From JBGOUV01 sp041477815 (GTDB lineage Bacteria > Acidobacteriota > Terriglobia > Bryobacterales > JACQDG01): DNA of 19,746 nt. The DNA is taken from contig JBGOUV010000080.1 in the NCBI GenBank assembly GCA_041477815.1, positions 1 to 19,746 on the forward strand, given 5' to 3'. Under the pieces are notes generated by a model. That model saw only the letters and a program-made list of their open reading frames with translations, ran no database searches and had not been told where the DNA came from. This document shows positions 1 through 5,320 of the stretch, piece by piece (positions within the stretch are counted from its first letter, which is position 1; each line of letters begins with the position of its first letter). A program made the translations under genes and the position numbers.

Positions 1-106
1 CGGAGGCAATCAGGAGCGCCCGCTCCGCATTGTCGCTGCCAAAGCGCCGCTTCTTCTTGGGCGGCGGCGCGGGTCCGTCGTCGACCAGACGCTCGTTTCG
101 TGGCAT
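1..106 (-). CDS. N-terminal fragment of an unidentified protein
   Basis: Only the first 35 residues are inside the window; the gene runs off the left edge. It begins MPRNERLVDDGPAPPPKKKR and continues RFGSDNAERALLIAS. The visible part is a charged, proline- and lysine-rich, probably disordered N-terminus with no signal peptide, followed by what may be the first helix of a folded domain. I do not recognise the family. The start is chosen because the upstream in-frame sequence meets a stop after a few codons in the competing ATG frame, and because a -10-like CAATAT ends 7 bases before this ATG, as for other first genes here. It lies 80 bases downstream of the methyltransferase gene on the same strand and may have its own promoter. 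Confidence 0.5.
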   Translation of the reverse strand, partial: MPRNERLVDDGPAPPPKKKRRFGSDNAERALLIAS

Positions 107-113
107 TACTGCG

Positions 114-119
114 ATATTG
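114..119 (-). promoter_or_regulatory. -10-like hexamer of the left-edge gene
   Basis: CAATAT on the minus strand, followed by 7 bases and then the ATG at 106. The spacing would place transcription initiation at or beside the start codon. The match to TATAAT is modest and no convincing -35 is visible. It is listed because it fits the pattern at six other starts in the window. Confidence 0.35.
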
Positions 120-186
120 TCATTCCCTGGCCAGCCCGGAGGTAATAGAACAGAAACCCTAGCCCGCCCCGGAATTGTTCCTGCCC

Positions 187-915
187 TCACCGAGCCGCGT
201 TCTTCAGCGCCCCAAACGCCGCGAAGCAGCTGTTCTTGTGGAGCACCTCGACCTCCCCGAACCCCGCTTCGCGCAGCAGATCCAACTGATAGACGAGGGG
301 GCGCGGAGTATCTTCGGCCTCGACATACGCAAACACCCGTTGCCGGTAGTCGTCGCCCTGCAGTCCCGCCAGGTACTCCCCGTATCTGTCCCACATCACC
401 GCCTGCACCGCGTCTGTCGAGTGCTCGATCATGTCGAAGATCCAGAACGACCCGCCGGGACGCAGGCTGCGGCAGATCTTCGTGAACACTGCCCGCCATT
501 CCCCGTGGTCCCGCAGGTGATGCAGGACGGCGGCCGCGACCACCAGGTCAAAGCAGTGCCGGCCCAATTCCAGCTCGCGAATGTCTCCCTGCCAGGCCGC
601 CGGGACCCGGCCCGACGCCGCGGTGAGGCGCTGCACCGCCCGGTCCAGCATGGGACGGCTCAGGTCGAGCAGCGTGACCTCCAGCCCCGGCAGCCGGCTC
701 AGGAGCTTCAAGCTGAAATTGCCCGCTCCGCACCCGATATCCAGCAGGGCCCGGGCCTGGGGGGTGACTCTGGCCGCGGTCTGGGAGATCAGCTCCAACG
801 CGATCGGCGAGTCCACCGCCGCACTCTGCCCGGTCTCCAGGTTGGAGAACCGCTCCACGTCGTGGTCGAAACGCCGGCGGATCTCCTCGATGGTGGCCTT
901 GGGCTTCGCGGTCAT
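187..915 (-). CDS. Class I SAM-dependent methyltransferase
   Basis: A 242-residue protein with the Rossmann-type methyltransferase fold. Motif I, LLDIGCGAGN, lies at residues 57-66 and binds S-adenosylmethionine. An acidic residue that would contact the ribose is D84 in TLLDLS. Motif IV, FDLVVAAAVLHHL, spans residues 122-134, and the LRPGG turn is at 151-155. Length and architecture fit Methyltransf_11/12/25 proteins. The N-terminal RRRFDHDVERFSNLETGQ is typical of an uncharacterised soluble branch that is distantly CmoA-like. The substrate cannot be read from sequence. There is no signal peptide, so it should be cytoplasmic. It is divergent from ferrochelatase with 32 bases between the start codons. 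No Shine-Dalgarno sequence is seen; a -10-like GATACT lies 7 bases before the ATG. Confidence 0.85.
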   Translation of the reverse strand: MTAKPKATIEEIRRRFDHDVERFSNLETGQSAAVDSPIALELISQTAARVTPQARALLDIGCGAGNFSLKLLSRLPGLEVTLLDLSRPMLDRAVQRLTAASGRVPAAWQGDIRELELGRHCFDLVVAAAVLHHLRDHGEWRAVFTKICRSLRPGGSFWIFDMIEHSTDAVQAVMWDRYGEYLAGLQGDDYRQRVFAYVEAEDTPRPLVYQLDLLREAGFGEVEVLHKNSCFAAFGALKNAAR

Positions 916-922
916 GCGATCA

Positions 923-928
923 AGTATC
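923..928 (-). promoter_or_regulatory. -10-like hexamer of the methyltransferase gene
   Basis: GATACT on the minus strand, 7 bases before the ATG at 915. It forms the left half of an inverted repeat, AGTAT/ATACT, shared with the ferrochelatase -10. The expected transcription start falls at the start codon. Confidence 0.45.
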
Positions 929-934
929 GCATGT

Positions 935-940
935 CATACT
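935..940 (+). promoter_or_regulatory. -10-like hexamer of the ferrochelatase gene
   Basis: CATACT followed by GAAAGGG and then the ATG at 948. The GAAAGGG is purine-rich but touches the start codon directly, too close to act as a normal Shine-Dalgarno sequence. The -10 spacing instead suggests a leaderless transcript. No good -35 is visible. Confidence 0.45.
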
Positions 941-947
941 GAAAGGG

Positions 948-1910
948 ATGTCCTACGACGCGGTGCTGGTGGTATCGTTCGGCGGACCCGAGGGTCCCGA
1001 GGAGGTTCTCCCGTTCCTGGAGAACGTCCTGCGCGGCAAGAACGTTCCGCGAGAGCGGATGCTGGCCGTCGCCGAGCATTACTACCACTTCGGCGGCGTC
1101 AGTCCCATCAACGAGCAGAACCGCGCTCTGGTCCGGGCCCTCCAGGCCCGCCTGGACGAGGCCGGACCCGCTCTCCCGGTCTACTGGGGCAACCGCAACT
1201 GGCGTCCGCTGCTCCGCGACACCCTGCGCCAAATGGCCCAGGACGGCGTCCGCCGCGCCATCGGTTTCGTCACCTCCGCCTACAGCTCCTACTCCAGTTG
1301 CCGCCAGTACATGGACGATGTAGCCAAAGCGCGCGCCGAGGTGGGCGACCGGGCCCCCGAGGTGGAGAAGCTTCGCGCCTTCTACAACCATCCCGGCTTC
1401 ATCGGACCGATGGCCGAGCGCGTCCGGACGGCCCTCCAGGAGCTGCCCGCCGCCGAAATCGTCTACACCGCCCACAGCATCCCGCTCTGGATGGCCCAAG
1501 GATGTATGTACGAGTCCCAGCTCCGCGAGGCCGCGCGCCTGGTGTCCCGGGCCGTCGGCTGCGACGGCGCCCGGGTGGTCTACCAGAGCCGCAGCGGCGC
1601 TCCCGGCCAGCCCTGGCTCGAGCCGGACATCTGCGACTGGCTGCGCGCCGAGCGTCCCCCCGAGGTGGTCATCGCCCCGATCGGGTTCATCTCCGACCAC
1701 ATGGAAGTGAAGTACGATCTCGACACCGCAGCCCGCCAGGTCTGCGACGAGCTGGGCATCCGCATGGCCCGCGCCGGCACGGTCGGCGACCATCCGCGCT
1801 TTGTAGAAATGATCCGGAAACTGATCGTGGGCCGCATGGAGAAAGGTCCCGGCGTAGACGTCTGCCCGCCCGACTGCTGCCCCCTGCGCCCGCCCGCTAT
1901 CGTACGATAG
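948..1910 (+). CDS. hemH: Ferrochelatase (protoheme or coproporphyrin type)
   Basis: A 320-residue ferrochelatase, which inserts Fe2+ into a porphyrin in the last steps of heme synthesis. The N-terminus (DAVLVVSFGGPEGPEEVLPF), FGGVSPIN at 48-55 and YWGNRNWRP at 79-87 are family signatures. The metal-handling residues appear as H176 in YTAHSIP and E253 in PIGFISDHMEVKYD. The sequence style is that of actinobacterial and coproporphyrin ferrochelatases (CpfC) rather than the enterobacterial HemH, so the substrate may be coproporphyrin III; this is inference. The C-terminus carries CPPDCC at 306-311, with further cysteines at 118 and 186, possible ligands for the [2Fe-2S] cluster found in some family members. 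It is cytosolic or membrane-associated. No other heme gene lies nearby. Confidence 0.93.
   Translation: MSYDAVLVVSFGGPEGPEEVLPFLENVLRGKNVPRERMLAVAEHYYHFGGVSPINEQNRALVRALQARLDEAGPALPVYWGNRNWRPLLRDTLRQMAQDGVRRAIGFVTSAYSSYSSCRQYMDDVAKARAEVGDRAPEVEKLRAFYNHPGFIGPMAERVRTALQELPAAEIVYTAHSIPLWMAQGCMYESQLREAARLVSRAVGCDGARVVYQSRSGAPGQPWLEPDICDWLRAERPPEVVIAPIGFISDHMEVKYDLDTAARQVCDELGIRMARAGTVGDHPRFVEMIRKLIVGRMEKGPGVDVCPPDCCPLRPPAIVR
1897..1910. repeat. Perfect 14-bp palindrome, possible operator
   Basis: CTATCGTACGATAG reads the same on both strands. It covers the last codons and the TAG stop of ferrochelatase and lies 6 bases before the next ATG. It contains TACGAT (1903-1908), a plausible -10 for the following gene. 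The position is suitable for a repressor site, but no cognate regulator is identified. Confidence 0.4.
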
Positions 1911-1916
1911 AAAAAC

Positions 1917-2747
1917 ATGGTGCGCTTCCGCGAAGTGCAACGGTTTCGCCAGTGGTGGCTGTTGGCGCTACTGCTGGTCCCGATCGCTCCGGTCTGGTAT
2001 GGTATGTACGCTCAGTTGGCTCTGGGCCGCAGGTGGGGAACCAAACCGATCTCCGACACCGGCCTCCTGCTGATCGGAGTACTGGTCCTGGGCCTCCCGG
2101 TCTGGTTCTGGTTTCTCCGCCTGATCACAGAAGTTCACGACGACGCCGTCCATGTCCAGTTCATCCCGCTCTGGAAAAAGCGGATAATTCCGTTGCGCGA
2201 CATCCGCACCGCCGCCGCCCGTACCTATAGTCCGCTGCTCGACTACGGCGGCTGGGGCCTCCGTTGGGGGCCGCAAGGACAGGCTTACAACGTCAGCGGC
2301 GACCGCGGTGTCCTGCTCGAGCTGACCAACGGCAAGCGCCTCCTGATCGGTTCCCAACGTCCCGAAGAGCTGGAAGCGGCCATCGGCCGGCCTCCGTTCT
2401 CTAACCGTGCAGGTCGAACGGCAGGCCCACCCGCGCCGCCGCCCGGGCCAGGCCCTCCAGGGTGGCGTCATTCAAGGGGATGCCTTCCTGCTGGTAGCGG
2501 GCTTCTGTTTCCGCCTCCAGGCCCCCCGGCGCGTAGATCCGCTCAAAGCCGGGGGCAAGCCGGCTGGACCGGAGCTGCCGGAGGATGCCGTCCACGCGCT
2601 GCCGGAATCGCACCGGGTCCTCAAAGGCGGCGATGTTCAGGGCCAGAAAGAAGTGGCCGTCCGTTCCCGGATTCGCGCCCTCCACCATATTGCCCGACTC
2701 CAGCCCATAGCCCGCCCCCGACAGCAGCGACGACAGAATCCCCATGA
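1917..2747 (+). CDS. Small membrane protein with PH-like domain and antisense C-terminal extension
   Basis: The recognisable protein is about residues 1-160. There are two membrane segments (about 13-33 and 48-70), then a soluble part rich in beta strands (ITEVHDDAVHVQFIPLWKKR, IIPLRDI) and the conserved-looking YGGWGLRWG, AYNVSGDRGV and LLIGSQRPEEL. This resembles small acidobacterial and other bacterial membrane proteins of a DUF6141-like family, named from memory; function is unknown. Known relatives end just after the RPEEL helix. Here no in-frame stop occurs there, and residues 162-276 are Pro/Gly/Arg-rich sequence read antisense through the 3' end of the dehydrogenase gene, so that extension is probably not functional. 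The start ATG lies 6 bases after hemH, with TACGAT 8 bases upstream. Confidence 0.65.
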   Translation: MVRFREVQRFRQWWLLALLLVPIAPVWYGMYAQLALGRRWGTKPISDTGLLLIGVLVLGLPVWFWFLRLITEVHDDAVHVQFIPLWKKRIIPLRDIRTAAARTYSPLLDYGGWGLRWGPQGQAYNVSGDRGVLLELTNGKRLLIGSQRPEELEAAIGRPPFSNRAGRTAGPPAPPPGPGPPGWRHSRGCLPAGSGLLFPPPGPPARRSAQSRGQAGWTGAAGGCRPRAAGIAPGPQRRRCSGPERSGRPFPDSRPPPYCPTPAHSPPPTAATTESP

Positions 2748-3475
2748 CGATGGCCAGGCCCACGCCCTTGTACTCGCCGATCGGTTGCAGCAGCCCGGTG
2801 AGGGCGGCCGCCGCATCGGTGGTGGGGCGGCCGCCGGCGTCGAAGGCCCAGGTGGGCGGGAGGGCCTGACCCTTCTGGTGATACACGCGGATCTTGCCGT
2901 GCGACGAGTAGCTGAAGGCCGCGTCCAGCAGGAGGGGGTGCTCCTCGCCCGCCGGGAGGGCCACGGCCAGGGGATTGATGCCCACGATTTTATCGGTCCC
3001 GCCCCAGGGCGCCATAGTAGGCAGAGCGTTGGTCGTAGCCACACCAACCATGCCTTCCGGCAGAGCCATCGCGGCATAGTAGCCCACAGCCCCGCAGTGG
3101 TTCGACCCACCGGACCGCCGCCACCGCCACGTTCGTGGCGCGCGCCCGGTCGAGGGCCTGCCGCATGGCAAATACCGACCCGATCTGCCCCATGCTGTTC
3201 CCGCCATCGATGACCAGCGCCGCCGCCGAGTCCTTCACCACCCGAGGCCGGCCTTGGGGATCGACGCTCTTGGCGAGCAGCTTCTCGGCGTACTCGGGCA
3301 CGCGCAGGACGCCGTGCGAATGGATACCGCGCAGGTCCGCCCAAGCCAGGGAGTTGGCGACCAGCCGGGCGTCGTCCGACGACATCCCGCAGCGCTCGAA
3401 GATCTTCCCGGCCAGCGTCTCCAGCGCCGCGGCGCTCACGCGCCGTTCCGTCTCCGTGCCTGGATAGTAAGACAT
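2401..3475 (-). pseudogene. Malate/L-lactate dehydrogenase family (Ldh_2) gene with a one-base frameshift
   Basis: The two frames together encode a near-complete NAD(P)-dependent 2-hydroxyacid oxidoreductase of the Ldh_2 family. The 1075-base span holds 357 codons plus the stop and one surplus base. Frame one (from 3475) gives ADLRGIHSHGVLRVPEYAEKLL and NVAVAAVR, then goes out of frame. Frame two (to 2401) resumes with GSNHCGAVGYYAA, then GINPLAVALP, YKGVGLAIVMGILSSLLSG and GTDGHFFLAL. The family reads VAAVRxSNHxG, so the surplus base lies about 3105-3113, in a run of CCCACCGG on the plus strand. Either this is a real inactivating mutation or a sequencing/assembly error. The start is preceded by AAGGGA, and the gene follows the amidohydrolase by 7 bases, so the two were an operon. 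The likely role is reduction or oxidation of a small 2-keto/2-hydroxy acid. Confidence 0.85.
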
Positions 3476-3482
3476 ATTTCCC

Positions 3483-4322
3483 TTAGGAGAGCCCCAGCAG
3501 GCCGAATGTGTCGCGTTCCAGGATGCCTTGGAGGACCTCTTCCGGCACGCGGGGGAGTCCGCTGTTACCGGCGACGAGGTTCACGTTGCGGAGTCCGGCG
3601 ATCGAATCCGCCGGCGTGGCGAAGGGGAAGTCCGACCCGAAGAGCAGCTTGCCGGTCACCCCGTACTCCACCGCCGACACCAAAGCATTGTAGAACTGCC
3701 AGGGCCGGTAGTAGAGGGCGGAGATGTCGGCGTACAGAAAAGGATGCTTCCGGATCATCACCAGGGTCTCGTCGATCCAAGGGTGCCCCAGGTGGGCGAT
3801 GACCATCCGCAGGCCGGGGTAAGCCAGGGCCACGTCCTCGAGCTGCATGGGCCGCGCGTATTTCAGCGGCGCCCGGCGGGCAAAGGTGGTTCCCTGGTGG
3901 ATCAGGACGGGAATCCCCCGCTCTTGGCAGTAGGCATAAACCGGCTGCATACGGTCGTCCATAGGGTGGTAGTTCTGGTAGAGCGGCGCCAGCTTGAGAC
4001 CGCGCAGCCGCAGAACCTCGAAGGCACGGTGCATTTCGTCCAGGCAGTCGGGCTCGCTGGGGTCGAGACAGGCGAAGCCCGCCAGCTTCTCCGGATGCCG
4101 GCAGACGTAGCCGGCCACCAGGTCGTTGGGGACCACCAAGCCGAGGTGGCGGGAGTGAAAGCCGAACACCATGGCCCGGTCGACCGCCGCTACCGCCTGC
4201 CAGTGGGTGGATTCCTCCACATGCACCGGGGCCGCCCGTCCGCGGGCGAGGGAGGCCTCCCGGACCATTTCTTCCGACCAGTGCTCGGCCCGCCACAGGT
4301 GCGTATGGCAATCGGTGATCAT
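3483..4322 (-). CDS. Amidohydrolase family 2 (TIM-barrel metal-dependent hydrolase)
   Basis: A cytosolic metal-dependent hydrolase or decarboxylase of the Amidohydro_2 family, 279 residues from the chosen start. Metal and catalytic signatures, numbered from that start, are H6 and H8 in DCHTHLW, H142 in VLIHQGTT, H177 in VIAHLGHPW and D231 in LLFGSDFPF. These match the family's HxH, strand-5/6 histidines and final aspartate. The substrate is unknown; relatives act on aromatic acids or lactone-like compounds. An ATG three codons earlier (4331) is possible, but a -10-like TACAAT (4335-4330) overlaps it and sits 7 bases before the ATG at 4322, and MITDCHTHLW is the usual N-terminus. It is co-directional with the frameshifted dehydrogenase 7 bases downstream, which suggests a small catabolic operon. 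Confidence 0.88.
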   Translation of the reverse strand: MITDCHTHLWRAEHWSEEMVREASLARGRAAPVHVEESTHWQAVAAVDRAMVFGFHSRHLGLVVPNDLVAGYVCRHPEKLAGFACLDPSEPDCLDEMHRAFEVLRLRGLKLAPLYQNYHPMDDRMQPVYAYCQERGIPVLIHQGTTFARRAPLKYARPMQLEDVALAYPGLRMVIAHLGHPWIDETLVMIRKHPFLYADISALYYRPWQFYNALVSAVEYGVTGKLLFGSDFPFATPADSIAGLRNVNLVAGNSGLPRVPEEVLQGILERDTFGLLGLS

Positions 4323-4329
4323 AAGGGCC

Positions 4330-4335
4330 ATTGTA
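4330..4335 (-). promoter_or_regulatory. -10-like hexamer of the amidohydrolase operon
   Basis: TACAAT on the minus strand, followed by GGCCCTT and the ATG at 4322. It overlaps the alternative upstream ATG (4331), so the leaderless reading favours the downstream start. Confidence 0.45.
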
Positions 4336-4336
4336 G

Positions 4337-4348
4337 GACAGGCCTGTC
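4337..4348. repeat. Perfect 12-bp palindrome beside the amidohydrolase -10
   Basis: GACAGGCCTGTC is perfectly self-complementary and lies 1 base upstream of the TACAAT hexamer, overlapping the expected -10/-35 spacer. A regulator bound here would block RNA polymerase. No regulator gene is adjacent, so operator function is inference. Confidence 0.35.
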
Positions 4349-4351
4349 ACC

Positions 4352-4415
4352 GCCGCGACCGTGAGCGAGCGGATGGTTCGGACCCACCAGGAGGCCGCTC
4401 CCTCACGGTCGCGGC
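4352..4415. repeat. REP-like inverted repeat with 21-bp arms
   Basis: The left arm (4352-4372) and right arm (4395-4415) are inverted copies with one mismatch (4366 against 4401), separated by 22 bases. The core is CCGCGACCGTGAG / CTCACGGTCGCGG. A smaller hairpin follows at 4423-4438 (CACGCG, TCGC loop, CGCGTG). Translated on either strand, the core gives the RDREGA and SLTVAA peptides that I recall as artefact ORFs from interspersed repeats in Solibacter-like acidobacteria. It lies between two divergent genes, has no T-tract, and is best read as a dispersed palindromic (REP/BIME-like) element rather than a terminator. Confidence 0.7.
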
Positions 4416-4469
4416 TCGGCGCCACGCGTCGCCGCGTGCAACCTGGCGCAGGGAGGGATGCTGGTGAGC

Positions 4470-4475
4470 TATCAT
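4470..4475 (+). promoter_or_regulatory. -10-like hexamer of the SCO operon
   Basis: TATCAT, followed by CGTCGT and a GTG at 4482. This spacing decides the start in favour of GTG 4482 over ATG 4458, because the -10 lies inside the longer reading frame. No clear -35 is visible. Confidence 0.5.
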
Positions 4476-4481
4476 CGTCGT

Positions 4482-5315
4482 GTGAGTCGAGCGGCAGCGT
4501 TGGCAGCAGTGTTGGTTTTGGCCACGACGGCCTGCGTGGCCAAACGCTACCCGGTTTCCGGCATGATCCTGAAAGTGGACAAGGCGGAGCGGACCATCGT
4601 CGTCTCCCACGAGAAGATTCCCGGCTACATGGACGCCATGGCGATGCCGTTCCGGGTGCGGGACGCGGCCGCGCTGGACCTGTTGCGGCCGGGCCTGCGC
4701 GTGGAGTTCACGCTGGTGGTGAACAAGCAGGAGTCGTATGCCGAGCGCGTGCGGCTGCAGGGGGGCGCGCGGTTTGAGCCCGATACGTCGTACCCGGCGG
4801 CGGCGCCGTCGACGCAGGCGGCCGTGGGACAGCCCGTGCCAGACTTCGAACTGGTGGACCAAAGCCGGCGGCCGGTGAAGCTGTCGCACCTGCGGGGTCA
4901 GGTGGTGGCGGTAACCTTTATCTATACGCGGTGCCCGCTGCCCGACGTTTGCCCGCGGCTTTCGAACAACTTCGCCAAGCTCCAGGAACGCTTTCGGGAC
5001 CGGATGGGGCGCGACTTGACCTTGCTATCCATCACCTTCGATCCGCAGTTCGACCAGCCGGAAGTGCTGGCCCAGTACGGCCGGGGCTGGAAGGCGGATA
5101 CGGAAGGCTGGCGGTTCTTGACTGGAACGCTGCCGCAGATCCGGGAGGTGTGCGGCTTGTTCGGGGTGGACTTCTGGCCGGATGAAGGCCTGATCACGCA
5201 TTCCATGCGCACGGCGGTGATCGATCGCCAGGGCCGGCTGGCCGCCAATCTGCCCGGACGCGACTTCACCGCCCACCAGCTTGGGGATCTGGTAGAAACA
5301 ATACTGAGGAACTGA
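4482..5315 (+). CDS. CusF-SCO1/SenC fusion lipoprotein, copper chaperone
   Basis: A 277-residue exported protein (GTG start). Residues 1-18 form a signal with a lipobox-like TTAC, cysteine 18 being the probable lipidation site. Residues about 22-92 form a CusF-like copper-binding domain, with H43, M50, M53 and M55 in HEKIPGYMDAMAMPF; M50 stands roughly where CusF of E. coli has its tryptophan. Residues about 115-277 are an SCO1/SenC thioredoxin-fold domain with TRCPLPDVCP (C151, C157) and H240 in LITHSM, the usual copper or redox ligands. The cysteines are spaced C-x5-C rather than the classical C-x3-C. The likely role is copper delivery to cytochrome oxidase CuA or thiol control in the periplasm. 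An ATG at 4458 is in frame but would spoil the signal peptide. It is the first gene of a five-gene operon. Confidence 0.88.
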   Translation: MSRAAALAAVLVLATTACVAKRYPVSGMILKVDKAERTIVVSHEKIPGYMDAMAMPFRVRDAAALDLLRPGLRVEFTLVVNKQESYAERVRLQGGARFEPDTSYPAAAPSTQAAVGQPVPDFELVDQSRRPVKLSHLRGQVVAVTFIYTRCPLPDVCPRLSNNFAKLQERFRDRMGRDLTLLSITFDPQFDQPEVLAQYGRGWKADTEGWRFLTGTLPQIREVCGLFGVDFWPDEGLITHSMRTAVIDRQGRLAANLPGRDFTAHQLGDLVETILRN

Positions 5316-5320
5316 AACCT

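Noticed and set aside
912..1940. 342-codon open frame antisense to ferrochelatase
   Set aside because: Ferrochelatase on the plus strand is unmistakable; the antisense product is Gly/Ala/Val-rich with no motif.
4352..4415. Long inverted repeat considered as a Rho-independent terminator
   Set aside because: The flanking genes are divergent, so neither needs a terminator there, and no T-run follows either arm. A dispersed repeat fits better.
4352..4415. Inverted repeat considered as part of a CRISPR array
   Set aside because: Only a single pair of inverted arms exists, with no direct repeats separated by spacers.
3565..4425. 286-codon minus-strand frame overlapping the amidohydrolase
   Set aside because: Its N-terminus is the translated hairpin repeat (SRDREGA, RSLTVAA) and the rest is a frame-shifted shadow of the amidohydrolase.
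4458..4481. Upstream ATG for the SCO gene
   Set aside because: It would add MLVSYHRR before the signal peptide and place the TATCAT -10 inside the coding region; GTG 4482 fits both promoter spacing and lipoprotein signal.
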